Assembly (NCBI GenBank): GCA_963521185.1
Contig: CAUQTV010000008.1
Span: 1-64,000, forward strand
DNA from: Enterobacter_D sp963521185
GTDB lineage: Bacteria; Pseudomonadota; Gammaproteobacteria; Enterobacterales; Enterobacteriaceae
Reading direction: 5' to 3'
DNA: 64,000 bases
In this document: positions 9,622 to 19,540 of the stretch, piece by piece
Numbering within the stretch: the stretch's first letter is position 1
Layout: every line of letters begins with the position of its first letter
The notes under the pieces: model-generated
The model's database searches: none
The model's input: the letters and a program-made list of their open reading frames with translations, nothing else
What the model was told of the DNA's origin: nothing
Position numbers and translations under genes: made by a program

Positions 9622-11412
9622 GTGCAAACCTTTCAAGCCGATCTTGCCGTTATTGGCGCAGGCGGGGCTGGATTACGCGCAGCAATTGCAGCTGCACAGG
9701 CGAATCCCAACGCTAAAATCGCACTAATCTCAAAAGTTTACCCCATGCGTAGTCATACCGTTGCCGCGGAAGGGGGTTCTGCCGCCGTCGCGCAGGATCA
9801 TGACAGCTTCGACTACCATTTTCACGACACCGTAGCCGGTGGCGACTGGCTCTGCGAGCAGGACGTTGTCGACTATTTTGTCCACCACTGCCCGACGGAG
9901 ATGACCCAGCTTGAGCAGTGGGGTTGTCCGTGGAGCCGTCGTCCGGACGGTTCCGTTAACGTGCGTCGCTTTGGCGGCATGAAGATCGAGCGCACCTGGT
10001 TCGCCGCCGATAAAACCGGCTTCCACATGCTGCATACGCTGTTCCAGGCCTCGCTGCAATTCCCGCAAATCCAGCGTTTTGACGAACATTTCGTGCTGGA
10101 TATTTTGGTCGACGACGGCGCGGTGCGCGGCCTTGTGGCCATGAATATGATGGAAGGATCGCTTATCGAGATCCGCGCCAACGCGGTGGTGATGGCAACC
10201 GGCGGTGCGGGTCGCGTTTATCGCTTCAACACCAACGGCGGCATTGTGACCGGCGATGGAATGGGGATGGCGCTCAACCACGGCGTGCCGCTGCGTGATA
10301 TGGAGTTCGTCCAGTATCACCCGACCGGCCTGCCGGGTTCCGGCATCCTGATGACCGAAGGCTGCCGTGGTGAAGGCGGCATCCTGGTGAATAAAAATGG
10401 CTACCGCTATTTGCAGGATTACGGCATGGGCCCGGAAACCCCGCTCGGCGAGCCAAAAAACAAATACATGGAGCTTGGCCCACGCGACAAAGTCTCTCAG
10501 GCTTTCTGGCATGAGTGGCGCAAAGGCAACACCATCTCAACACCGCGCGGCGACGTGGTGCATCTTGATCTGCGCCATTTGGGCGAGAAAAAGCTGCTGG
10601 AGCGCCTGCCGTTTATCTGCGAGCTGGCGAAAGCCTATGTGGGTGTTGATCCGGTTAAAGAACCGATCCCGGTCAGACCGACCGCGCACTACACCATGGG
10701 CGGTATCGAAACTGACAGCCAGTGTGAAACCCGCATCAAAGGTCTGTTCGCCGTGGGCGAGTGTTCGTCCGTGGGTCTGCACGGGGCTAACCGCCTCGGC
10801 TCCAACTCGCTGGCGGAACTGGTGGTGTTTGGCCGTCTGGCGGGTGAAAAAGCCATGGCGCATGCGCTTGCGGCCCAGGCCCCGAACGACACAGCGCTTA
10901 CCGCGCAGGCGGGTGATGTCGAACAGCGCCTGAAAACACTCGTGAATCAGGAAGGCACTGAGAGCTGGGCGACGATCCGCGATGAGATGGGCCTGTCGAT
11001 GGAAGAAGGCTGCGGCATTTATCGCACACCGGATCTGATGCAAAAAACCGTCGATAAGCTGGCGGAGCTGCAAGAGCGCTTCAAACGCGTGCGTATCACC
11101 GACACCTCAAGCGTTTTCAATACCGATCTGCTGTACACCATCGAACTGGGTCACGGCCTCAATGTTGCCGAATGCATGGCGCACTCAGCGCTGGCCCGTA
11201 AAGAGTCGCGCGGCGCACACCAGCGTCTGGACGAAGGCTGCACCGAGCGCGATGACGTCAACTTCCTGAAGCATACCCTTGCTTTCCGCGACGCTGACGG
11301 CACGACACGTCTTGAATACAGCGACGTGAAAATCACCACGCTTCCCCCGGCTAAACGCATGTACGGTGGTGAAGCGGAAGCAGCCGAGAAGAAGGAGTCG
11401 ACGAATGGCTGA
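9622..11412 (+). CDS. frdA: Fumarate reductase flavoprotein subunit
   Basis: The catalytic subunit of anaerobic quinol:fumarate reductase. It is bound to the cytoplasmic face of the membrane through FrdCD and reduces fumarate to succinate. The 596-residue product has the N-terminal dinucleotide-binding GAGGAGLRAA motif, His45 in SHTVAAEGG for covalent FAD, and active-site residues in HPTGLPGSGILMTEGCRGEG. The start is GTG with a strong GGAGG. The C-terminal tail after residue 585 is shorter than in E. coli. It overlaps frdB by 8 bases, which implies translational coupling. Confidence 0.98.
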   Translation: MQTFQADLAVIGAGGAGLRAAIAAAQANPNAKIALISKVYPMRSHTVAAEGGSAAVAQDHDSFDYHFHDTVAGGDWLCEQDVVDYFVHHCPTEMTQLEQWGCPWSRRPDGSVNVRRFGGMKIERTWFAADKTGFHMLHTLFQASLQFPQIQRFDEHFVLDILVDDGAVRGLVAMNMMEGSLIEIRANAVVMATGGAGRVYRFNTNGGIVTGDGMGMALNHGVPLRDMEFVQYHPTGLPGSGILMTEGCRGEGGILVNKNGYRYLQDYGMGPETPLGEPKNKYMELGPRDKVSQAFWHEWRKGNTISTPRGDVVHLDLRHLGEKKLLERLPFICELAKAYVGVDPVKEPIPVRPTAHYTMGGIETDSQCETRIKGLFAVGECSSVGLHGANRLGSNSLAELVVFGRLAGEKAMAHALAAQAPNDTALTAQAGDVEQRLKTLVNQEGTESWATIRDEMGLSMEEGCGIYRTPDLMQKTVDKLAELQERFKRVRITDTSSVFNTDLLYTIELGHGLNVAECMAHSALARKESRGAHQRLDEGCTERDDVNFLKHTLAFRDADGTTRLEYSDVKITTLPPAKRMYGGEAEAAEKKESTNG

Positions 11413-12139
11413 GATGAAAAACCTGAACGTTGAAGTGGTGCGCTACAACCCGGAAGTGGATGCCGCCCCGCACAGCGTTTTCTATGACGTCCCTTATGAT
11501 GAAACCACGTCGCTGCTCGACGCGCTGAACTACATCAAGGATACGCTCGCCCCCGACCTCAGCTACCGCTGGTCATGCCGTATGGCGATTTGTGGCTCCT
11601 GCGGCATGATGGTCAACAACGTGCCGAAGCTGGCCTGTAAAACCTTTCTGCGTGAGTACGAGAAGGGCATGAAGGTGGAGGCGCTGGCGAACTTCCCGAT
11701 CGAGCGCGATCTGGTCGTGGATATGACGCACTTTATCGAGAGCCTGGAAGCCATTAAGCCGTACATCATTGGCAACCCGCGCACGCCGGATCAGGGTCCG
11801 AACACGCAAACCCCCGCGCAAATGGCGAAGTATCACCAGTTCTCCGGCTGCATCAACTGCGGTCTGTGCTACGCCGCCTGCCCGCAGTTTGGCCTGAACC
11901 CTGAGTTCATCGGCCCGGCGGCCATTACGCTGGCGCATCGTTATAACGAAGACAGCCGCGACCACGGCAAGAAGGAGCGCATGGCGCAGCTCAACGGCCA
12001 GAACGGCGTCTGGAGCTGTACGTTTGTCGGCTACTGTTCCGTCGTGTGTCCGAAGCACGTCGATCCGGCGGCGGCCATTCAGCAGGGTAAAGTCGAAAGC
12101 TCGAAAGACTTTCTTATCGCCACCCTGAAACCACGCTAA
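11405..12139 (+). CDS. frdB: Fumarate reductase iron-sulfur subunit
   Basis: The electron-transfer subunit that links menaquinol oxidation in FrdCD to FrdA. In its 244 residues a plant-type [2Fe-2S] site (SCRMAICGSCGM plus a later Cys) comes first. Cys clusters for [4Fe-4S] (CINCGLCYAAC) and [3Fe-4S] (CTFVGYCSVVCP) follow. The start at 11405 gives MAEMKNLNVEVVRYNPE, as in E. coli, and lies inside the end of frdA. Confidence 0.98.
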   Translation: MAEMKNLNVEVVRYNPEVDAAPHSVFYDVPYDETTSLLDALNYIKDTLAPDLSYRWSCRMAICGSCGMMVNNVPKLACKTFLREYEKGMKVEALANFPIERDLVVDMTHFIESLEAIKPYIIGNPRTPDQGPNTQTPAQMAKYHQFSGCINCGLCYAACPQFGLNPEFIGPAAITLAHRYNEDSRDHGKKERMAQLNGQNGVWSCTFVGYCSVVCPKHVDPAAAIQQGKVESSKDFLIATLKPR

Positions 12140-12149
12140 GGAGCGCATG

Positions 12150-12545
12150 ATGACGACTAAACGTAAACCCTTCGTGCGGCCAATGCCGTCTACCTGGTGG
12201 AAAAGTCTGCCGTTTTATCGCTTTTACATGCTGCGCGAAGGCACAGCCGTGACCACGGTATGGTTTAGCATTGTACTGTTGTATGGCCTTTTCGCACTCA
12301 AACACGGCGCGGAAAGCTGGGCGGGCTACGTCGGTTTTCTGCAAAACCCGATCGTGGTTATTTTGAACCTGGTCACGCTGGCAGGCGCATTGCTGCACAC
12401 CAAAACCTGGTTTGAGCTGGCACCGAAGGCCGCCAGTATTATCGTCAAAGGCGAGAAAATGGGACCAGAGCCGATCATTAAAGGGCTTTGGGCTGTCACG
12501 GCGCTGGTCACCGTGGTCATTCTGTTTGTCGCACTGTTCTGGTAA
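12150..12545 (+). CDS. frdC: Fumarate reductase membrane anchor subunit C
   Basis: An inner-membrane subunit of 131 residues with three hydrophobic helices that, with FrdD, anchors FrdAB and forms the menaquinone sites. It starts MTTKRKPFVRP, like E. coli FrdC. An ATG directly before (12147) is also possible, but the spacing from GGAG fits 12150 better. It lies 10 bases after frdB. Confidence 0.97.
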   Translation: MTTKRKPFVRPMPSTWWKSLPFYRFYMLREGTAVTTVWFSIVLLYGLFALKHGAESWAGYVGFLQNPIVVILNLVTLAGALLHTKTWFELAPKAASIIVKGEKMGPEPIIKGLWAVTALVTVVILFVALFW

Positions 12546-12555
12546 GGAGGCCAAG

Positions 12556-12915
12556 GTGATTAACCCAAATCCAAAACGTTCTGATGAGCCCGTCTTCTGG
12601 GGTCTGTTCGGCGCAGGTGGCATGTGGGGCGCGATTATCGCCCCGGTCATCGTGCTGCTGGTGGGCATTATGCTGCCGCTGGGACTGTACCCTGGCGACG
12701 CGCTGAGCTTTGAGCGCGTGCTGGCGTTTGCTCAAAGTCTGGTGGGACGCGCGTTTATCTTTTTGATGATTGTGCTGCCGCTGTGGTGCGGTCTGCACCG
12801 CCTTCATCACATGATGCATGACCTGCACATTCACGTGCCGAGCGGCAAATGGGTGTTCTACGGTCTGGCGGCCATTCTCAGCGTCGTCACGCTGGTTGGC
12901 GTGATCTTCCTGTAA
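12556..12915 (+). CDS. frdD: Fumarate reductase membrane anchor subunit D
   Basis: The second membrane anchor of the fumarate reductase complex. Its 119 residues have three helices and the conserved GLHRLHHMMHDLHIH stretch near the quinone sites. The GTG start follows TAAGGAGG, 10 bases after frdC. It is the last gene of the frd operon. In E. coli, Enterobacter and Citrobacter ampC (with or without ampR) follows here; in this window blc follows directly. Confidence 0.97.
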   Translation: MINPNPKRSDEPVFWGLFGAGGMWGAIIAPVIVLLVGIMLPLGLYPGDALSFERVLAFAQSLVGRAFIFLMIVLPLWCGLHRLHHMMHDLHIHVPSGKWVFYGLAAILSVVTLVGVIFL

Positions 12916-12924
12916 CGGTAATCC

Positions 12925-12951
12925 GGTCCGGCAGCGTTTGTCTGTCGGACC
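12925..12951 (+). terminator. Terminator of the frd operon
   Basis: A 10-bp stem GGTCCGGCAG/CTGTCGGACC with a 7-base loop begins 10 bases after the frdD stop codon. It occupies the place of the E. coli frd terminator/ampC attenuator. Confidence 0.65.
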
Positions 12952-13040
12952 TGTCAGACAGAGAGAATTATCCTCGCCAGGTACCACATTTTTTTCTGCC
13001 ACGCTCTACACTTAGCTAAAAAGCCTGGAAGGAAAATACC

Positions 13041-13571
13041 ATGCGAGTGCTGCCCATCGTTGCGACCGTAGCCGCTGCGTTTTTGGTGGTTGCCTGTAGT
13101 TCCCCTACCCCTCCCTCTGGCGTCACCGTGGTTGAAAACTTCAACACGGCGCGCTACCTCGGTACCTGGTATGAAATCGCGCGTTTGGATCACCGGTTTG
13201 AACGTGGGCTGGATAACGTCACCGCGACCTACAGCCTGCGTGAAGACGGCGGCCTGAACGTGATCAACAAGGGTTACAATGCGGAACGCGGCATGTGGCA
13301 GAAAGCCGATGGCAAAGCGTATTTCACCGGCAGCCCCCAGCGCGCGGCGCTGAAAGTCTCTTTCTTTGGCCCCTTCTACGGCGGGTATAACATCATCGCG
13401 CTGGACAAAGATTACCGCTACGCGCTGGTGTGCGGGCCGGATCGCGACTATTTGTGGATCCTCTCGCGTACCCGCACGATCCCGGATGACGTAAAACAGC
13501 AGATGATCGCCCAGGCCACCCGGCAGGGCTTCGACGTCGGGAAGCTCATTTGGGTGGCGCAGAACCGCTAA
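13041..13571 (+). CDS. blc: Outer-membrane lipoprotein lipocalin Blc
   Basis: A bacterial lipocalin anchored in the outer membrane that binds lysophospholipids and fatty acids and is induced in stationary phase in E. coli. The 176-residue precursor has a lipobox ending at Cys19 (LVVAC). The lipocalin signature follows: RYLGTWYEIARLDHRFERG, near residue 45, then the eight-strand barrel. Convergent with gdx, with stop codons almost touching. Confidence 0.95.
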   Translation: MRVLPIVATVAAAFLVVACSSPTPPSGVTVVENFNTARYLGTWYEIARLDHRFERGLDNVTATYSLREDGGLNVINKGYNAERGMWQKADGKAYFTGSPQRAALKVSFFGPFYGGYNIIALDKDYRYALVCGPDRDYLWILSRTRTIPDDVKQQMIAQATRQGFDVGKLIWVAQNR

Positions 13572-13885
13572 TGGGTACTGATTTTTAAACCAACGATCCC
13601 GGCGACAATCAGCAGCAGGCTGATTATCCTCGCCGGGCTTGCGGACTCGCCCAGAAGGATGATGCCGGTGATGGACGCACCCACCGCCCCAATCCCCGTC
13701 CAGATAGCATACGCTGTGCCCACCGGCAGCGTTTTCATTGCCCACGACAACAGCATTATGCTGACGATCATGGCACTGACGGTGATGATGCTGGGCGTTA
13801 AGCGGGTAAATCCGTGGGTGTACTTCAGGCCGACGGCCCAGACGACTTCAAGAAGACCGGCGATAATTAAAATGAACCAGGACAT
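13568..13885 (-). CDS. gdx: Guanidinium exporter (SugE/Gdx, SMR family)
   Basis: A 105-residue, four-helix small multidrug resistance protein. Members of the Gdx subgroup swap guanidinium for protons as antiparallel dimers. The essential helix-1 glutamate is present (LLEVVWAVGLKYTHGF, Glu13 or so) with the Gdx-typical WAxGLK context. The function is strongly supported by the guanidine-II riboswitch immediately upstream (13904-13945). It is convergent with blc, with a 4-base overlap of the stop codons. Confidence 0.94.
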   Translation of the reverse strand: MSWFILIIAGLLEVVWAVGLKYTHGFTRLTPSIITVSAMIVSIMLLSWAMKTLPVGTAYAIWTGIGAVGASITGIILLGESASPARIISLLLIVAGIVGLKISTH

Positions 13886-13903
13886 GTGATGGCTCCAGAA
13901 AAT

Positions 13904-13945
13904 GGGGCCGTCCCCGTTGTAGATGGCGCTGGCAGGTCGTCCTGC
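13904..13945 (-). promoter_or_regulatory. Guanidine-II (mini-ykkC) riboswitch
   Basis: On the minus strand two short hairpins occur in tandem, GCAGG-ACGA-CCTGC (13932-13945) and GGGG-ACGG-CCCC (13904-13915). Both expose the ACGR tetraloop that defines guanidine-II riboswitches. The second hairpin ends 8 bases before the GGAG ribosome-binding site of gdx. This fits ligand-dependent loop-loop pairing that frees the site to raise translation of the exporter. The class is known upstream of sugE/gdx in proteobacteria. Confidence 0.88.
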
Positions 13946-14151
13946 AAGGCTGAGTAAGAGAGAGTTATTCTCACCTGGAGCATTTTGTATTTCAACTTTT
14001 TTATTTAAGCCAAATTTCGTCGGCTTAAAGCAAGAAATAGGCGCAGTTAGCAGCGTAGTTCCCGCATTTATTCAGCATCTCCGCCCCCTATGATGGTGTG
14101 CTTTCAAAGACACGGAAGCCGAAACCCTCACCCTGATTGCGAATAAAAATA

Positions 14152-14754
14152 ATGTTCAAAATTCTGTTGATTGACCGCTGTAATTTCACCCGTTCCGGGC
14201 TGGAGTCCTGGCTCAATCACGCTGGTTTATTCCCAGGCCCACGGCTGGTCACTGGGCTAAACAATCTGATGCTGGCAAAGGAACATGCGCTGCAATGGCA
14301 GCCCGATTTAGTGATCGCTGACCTTTACGGTTTTGCCAGCGATCTTCACCACGTCCAGCAACTCTCCTCGGTGATCCATGCCTGTAGCGAGCACAGTAAG
14401 CTGTTATTACTGCAATCAGGCGTTGATCCGCACATGGAAGCCTACTGCCAGCAGTTCCCGATCTGGGCAAGGCACAGTAAAAATACGCCGCTGGAGCCGC
14501 TTGCCAAAAGCATTGAGGCTGCACTGATGTCGCGCCCGGCGCGAATCTCACCGCAGTTAGCCACGCCGCTGTTAACGCGTCAGGAAGAGAGAGTGTTGTC
14601 GCTGTGGATGGAGGGGGCAGATAATCACAAGATAGCCCTGAAGCTCGGTATTAATGGCAAAACGGTGTATACCTACAAACGTAATATCCGCATGAAGCTG
14701 GGCATGGGAAACCGTTTTTCGCCGTTCTTATCTCTGCCAGAAAACGTGAATTAA
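14152..14754 (+). CDS. ecnR: LuxR-type transcriptional regulator EcnR
   Basis: A response-regulator-like protein of about 200 residues. It has a degenerate receiver domain (FKILLIDRCNFTRSGLESWL at the start) and a C-terminal LuxR/FixJ helix-turn-helix (LTRQEERVLSLWMEG...HKIALKLGINGKTVYTYKRN). The place beside ecnB matches ecnR of Citrobacter and Enterobacter, proposed to control the entericidin locus. I prefer the ATG at 14152; a TTG-started reading from 14137 adds five residues. It is convergent with ecnB. Confidence 0.85.
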   Translation: MFKILLIDRCNFTRSGLESWLNHAGLFPGPRLVTGLNNLMLAKEHALQWQPDLVIADLYGFASDLHHVQQLSSVIHACSEHSKLLLLQSGVDPHMEAYCQQFPIWARHSKNTPLEPLAKSIEAALMSRPARISPQLATPLLTRQEERVLSLWMEGADNHKIALKLGINGKTVYTYKRNIRMKLGMGNRFSPFLSLPENVN

Positions 14755-14783
14755 CGGTACGGCCTGAGCCGTACCGCCTGACA

Positions 14784-14930
14784 TTACTGCTGAGCTTTCG
14801 TCGCTGCGCCCGAAATGGCACTGCCGCCATCAGAAATATCTTCACCTACGCCACGCGTGGTGTTACAGGCAGTTAACACCGAAGAAAGCACCAGAACAGA
14901 AAAGATCGCTGCAATTGTTTTCTTAACCAT
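14784..14930 (-). CDS. ecnB: Entericidin B lipoprotein
   Basis: A 48-residue precursor, too short for most gene callers. It starts MVKKTIAAIFSVLVLSS and has a lipobox LTAC (Cys22), then NTTRGVGEDISDGGSAISGA. The entericidin family consists of small cell-envelope lipoproteins; ecnB of E. coli is the bacteriolytic toxin partner of ecnA. No ecnA-like frame is visible in the 190 bases between this gene and efp, so the antidote gene seems absent here. It has its own AGGAAG site. Confidence 0.92.
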   Translation of the reverse strand: MVKKTIAAIFSVLVLSSVLTACNTTRGVGEDISDGGSAISGAATKAQQ

Positions 14931-15076
14931 AATATCTTCCTTTTATAGCCAATGTTATTTGTGTATAGCCACTTAAGCATAGACAAAATCCCGGACAATG
15001 ACGGGAAAGGACGATTTTTCGGACGATGTGAAGGAATAAACGGGACGCGCGGGAAAGGGTGTTGCCGGGGGAGAAT

Positions 15077-15104
15077 AACGGTGCGGCACAAGGCCACACC
15101 GTTG
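15077..15104 (-). terminator. Terminator after efp
   Basis: An AACGGTG/CACCGTT inverted repeat lies 18 bases after the efp stop codon. On the minus strand it is followed by TATTCTCC. It separates efp from ecnB. Confidence 0.55.
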
Positions 15105-15121
15105 GTGTCTTACATCACGTC

Positions 15122-15688
15122 TTATTTAACGCGGGATACGTATTCGCCAGAGCGGGTATCCACTTTGATCACTTCGCCAGTCTGTACGAACAGGGGAACT
15201 TTAACCACTGCACCGGTAGACAGTTTAGCGGGCTTACCGCCAGTACCTGCGGTGTCACCCTTCAGGCCTGGATCGGTTTCAACGATTTCCAGTTCTACGA
15301 AGTTTGGCGGGGTCACGGAGATGGGCTGACCATTCCACAGAGTCACGATGCACTCGGCCTGATCCAGCAGCCATTTAGCGCTGTCGCCAACGGCTTTCTC
15401 GTCAGCAGACAGCTGCTCGAAAGTGGAGTTGTTCATGAAGTGATAGAACTCACCGTCGTTGTACAGGTAAGTCAGGTTCATATCGACAACATCTGCGCCT
15501 TCAGCGGAGTCAGTAGACTTGAAGGTTTTCTCTACGCGGGTACCGGTCAGCAGGCGACGCAGCTTAACGCGCGCAAACGCCTGGCCTTTACCAGGTTTAA
15601 CGAATTCGCTGGCTTCAACCGCGTACGGTTCACCATCCATCATGATTTTAAGACCAGCACGAAAATCGTTGCTATAGTAAGTCGCCAT
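15122..15688 (-). CDS. efp: Translation elongation factor P
   Basis: A 188-residue tRNA-shaped factor that enters the ribosomal E site and promotes peptide-bond formation at polyproline stalls. Lys34, the residue beta-lysylated by EpmA after EpmB makes (R)-beta-lysine, is present in EFVKPGKGQAF. Three OB-like domains are expected over the full length. It is divergent from epmB with only 41 bases between the starts, so their promoters overlap. Confidence 0.98.
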   Translation of the reverse strand: MATYYSNDFRAGLKIMMDGEPYAVEASEFVKPGKGQAFARVKLRRLLTGTRVEKTFKSTDSAEGADVVDMNLTYLYNDGEFYHFMNNSTFEQLSADEKAVGDSAKWLLDQAECIVTLWNGQPISVTPPNFVELEIVETDPGLKGDTAGTGGKPAKLSTGAVVKVPLFVQTGEVIKVDTRSGEYVSRVK

Positions 15689-15729
15689 AAGGCCCTCTGA
15701 AAATTGTTAACTGGTAGCTAAGCCACAAA

Positions 15730-16758
15730 ATGGCGCATATTGTAACCCTAAATACCCCATCCAGAGAAGATTGGTTATTGCAACTTGCCGATGTAATAAC
15801 CGATCCAGATGAACTATTACGTTTATTAAATGTAGACGCAAACGCAAACCTGCTCGCCGGGCGCGATGCGAAGCGTCTGTTTGCCCTGCGCGTTCCCCGT
15901 GCTTTCGTGGCGCGTATGGAGAAAGGCAACCCAGACGATCCGCTTTTGCGTCAGGTACTTACTTCACGCGAAGAGTTCGTTACGGCACCGGGATTCACCA
16001 CCGATCCGCTCGACGAGCAGCACAGCGTGGTGCCCGGTTTGCTGCACAAATACCGCAATCGCGCGCTGCTGTTGGTGAAAGGCGGCTGTGCGGTAAATTG
16101 TCGTTATTGCTTCCGCCGTCACTTTCCGTACGCCGACAATCAGGGCAATAAGCGCAACTGGCAGGCCGCGCTCGACTATATCGCCCTGCATGATGAGCTG
16201 GATGAGATCATTTTCTCCGGTGGCGATCCCCTAATGGCGAAAGATCATGAGCTGGACTGGCTGCTGACGCAGCTGGAAGCGATCCCGCACATTAAGCGTC
16301 TGCGCATTCACAGCCGCTTGCCGATTGTCATTCCTGCGCGCATAACCGATGCGCTGGCGTCGCGCTTTGCCCGCTCGTCATTGCAGATTTTGCTGGTGAA
16401 TCACATTAACCATGCGAATGAGATTGGCGAAGCGTTTCGCATGGCGATGGCAACGCTGCGCACGGCGGGCGTGACGCTGTTAAACCAGAGCGTGCTGCTG
16501 CGTGACGTGAACGACAATGCGAAAACGCTGGCGGCGCTGAGCAATGCGCTGTTTGATGCGGGCGTGATGCCGTACTACCTGCACGTGCTGGATAAGGTCC
16601 AGGGCGCGGCGCACTTTATGGTGAGCGATGACGAAGCGCGCGAGATCATGCGCGAACTGCTGACGATGGTGTCGGGCTATATGGTGCCGCGACTGGCGCG
16701 TGAGATTGGTGGCGAACCGAGTAAAACGCCGCTGGATTTGCAGCTGCGGCAGCGCTAG
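15730..16758 (+). CDS. epmB: EF-P-specific lysine 2,3-aminomutase
   Basis: A radical S-adenosylmethionine, PLP-dependent enzyme that isomerises (S)-alpha-lysine to (R)-beta-lysine for EF-P modification. The 342-residue product contains the radical-SAM cluster motif CAVNCRYCF (Cys120, Cys124, Cys127), the FSGGDPLM glycine motif, and a C-terminal PLP-lysine region near HVLDKVQGAAHF. It is divergently transcribed from efp, as in E. coli. Confidence 0.97.
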   Translation: MAHIVTLNTPSREDWLLQLADVITDPDELLRLLNVDANANLLAGRDAKRLFALRVPRAFVARMEKGNPDDPLLRQVLTSREEFVTAPGFTTDPLDEQHSVVPGLLHKYRNRALLLVKGGCAVNCRYCFRRHFPYADNQGNKRNWQAALDYIALHDELDEIIFSGGDPLMAKDHELDWLLTQLEAIPHIKRLRIHSRLPIVIPARITDALASRFARSSLQILLVNHINHANEIGEAFRMAMATLRTAGVTLLNQSVLLRDVNDNAKTLAALSNALFDAGVMPYYLHVLDKVQGAAHFMVSDDEAREIMRELLTMVSGYMVPRLAREIGGEPSKTPLDLQLRQR

Positions 16759-16762
16759 GTTC

Positions 16763-16800
16763 CCAGTCCCTCTCCCGAGGGAGAGGGGTGGAGTGAGGGC
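16763..16800. repeat. Intergenic inverted repeat (probable terminator)
   Basis: A CCCTCTCC/GGGAGAGGG stem follows the epmB stop codon and is trailed by GGTGGAGTGAGGGC. Repeats of this form are common between genes in Enterobacter and relatives. It lies between convergent epmB and yjeI and could end both transcripts. Confidence 0.55.
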
Positions 16801-16817
16801 ATCAGTCCCCACTCAAC

Positions 16818-17171
16818 TCAGTTCGGGCATTTATAGACCTGACCGGTCATTTCGCTGGCGGTCGGGACAAAGCTCGACATAAAGCCCTGGGTCGGACTGC
16901 TCACGCTGTAAATCACGTTGCCGCCCATTTGCGCCGCTTCGTTACGCAGTGCATTGGCCGCGCCGCGCATTGAACCGCCCTCTTCCCCATGCTGACCCGA
17001 GAGCCAGTTGCTTTGCTTGCCCGTTGCTGTGCCCACTAAACGGCACTCTGCACTCGGTTTTTCCTCAACAAAGCGAACGCTTTGCCCACCGGAGGTCAGT
17101 TCGTTACTGGCGCTACACCCCGCCAACAGCAACGCTGCCCCGACAATCCCTGCACCCACGTTAACGCGCAT
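16818..17171 (-). CDS. yjeI: DUF4156 lipoprotein YjeI
   Basis: A 117-residue lipoprotein of unknown role. It has a signal peptide with lipobox LAGC (Cys19), then a small domain of the DUF4156 family with GGNVIYSVSSP near the C-terminus and one more Cys (VYKC). The location beside groL and similarity to E. coli YjeI support the name. It is convergent with epmB. Confidence 0.85.
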   Translation of the reverse strand: MRVNVGAGIVGAALLLAGCSASNELTSGGQSVRFVEEKPSAECRLVGTATGKQSNWLSGQHGEEGGSMRGAANALRNEAAQMGGNVIYSVSSPTQGFMSSFVPTASEMTGQVYKCPN

Positions 17172-17244
17172 GTGATTCCTCGTTTTAATAATCTGGACAG
17201 AAGGTGTCCGTGTCTAAACCTTATACTAAAAAGATGACCAAAAG

Positions 17245-17276
17245 AAAAACCCCCATGCATTTCTGCACGGGGGTTT
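17245..17276 (-). terminator. Rho-independent terminator of groSL
   Basis: The minus strand carries AAACCCCCGTGCA/TGCATGGGGGTTT followed by TTCTTTT, a strong stem with a T-rich tail, 32 bases after the groL stop codon. Confidence 0.9.
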
Positions 17277-17307
17277 GTTCATTTCTGCGAGGGGCAGAAC
17301 AACATGA

Positions 17308-18954
<1,647 letters not shown>

Positions 18955-18997
18955 TTTCTTCTTTCCCTTAAATTCGTAGGTTCAGTTCGCGTGTGGA

Positions 18998-19291
18998 TTA
19001 CGCTTCAACAATTGCCAGAATGTCGCTTTCGGACATGATCAGCACTTCTTGATCGTCAATCTTCTCGGATTTCACACCGTAGCCATCGTTGAAAATCACG
19101 ATGTCGCCGACTTTCACGTCCAGCGGTTGAACGCTACCGTTTTCCAGGATGCGGCCTTTACCGACGGCGATGATTTCGCCACGAGTAGATTTACCCGCAG
19201 CACTACCGGTCAGTACGATGCCGCCCGCGGATTTGGACTCAACTTCTTTACGCTTGACGATGACGCGGTCATGCAGAGGACGAATACTCAT
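18998..19291 (-). CDS. groS: Co-chaperonin GroES
   Basis: The 97-residue lid subunit that forms a heptamer on GroEL. It starts MSIRPLHDRVIVKRKEVE and contains the mobile-loop region GGIVLTGSAAGKSTRGE that contacts GroEL. It is the first gene of groSL behind a sigma-32-type promoter. Confidence 0.99.
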   Translation of the reverse strand: MSIRPLHDRVIVKRKEVESKSAGGIVLTGSAAGKSTRGEIIAVGKGRILENGSVQPLDVKVGDIVIFNDGYGVKSEKIDDQEVLIMSESDILAIVEA

Positions 19292-19370
19292 TGATAGCTC
19301 TCCTTTGAGAAAGTCAGTATCGGTTATCGAAGACGCCGGTTTTATATTGGTTCCCGGCTGGTGACGTCAG

Positions 19371-19404
19371 AGATGGGGGTGCATGATCGGTGCTTCAAGG
19401 GGGA
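19371..19404 (-). promoter_or_regulatory. Heat-shock (sigma-32) promoter of groSL
   Basis: The minus strand reads CCCCCTTGAA (-35, around 394-403 of this kb) and, after about 14 bases, CCCCCATCT (-10, 19371-19379). These are the hallmark RpoH boxes and nearly identical to the E. coli groE promoter. The site lies about 85 bases upstream of groS. Confidence 0.88.
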
Positions 19405-19540
19405 AAATGAAAAAAAATTTACCCGCGCGTGAGGAAAGCGGGAATTCCGCCCCCCTGCCAGAAGTAAGGGGGCGCGGTGAACGCAATCATAAGCGGTGAT
19501 TATGTTACCATCCCCGCTCGCTAACGACGTGGGATGAATG

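Noticed and set aside
9730..10512. 260-codon minus-strand frame inside frdA
   Set aside because: Antisense shadow of a strongly conserved gene; composition is implausible and no start signals are present.
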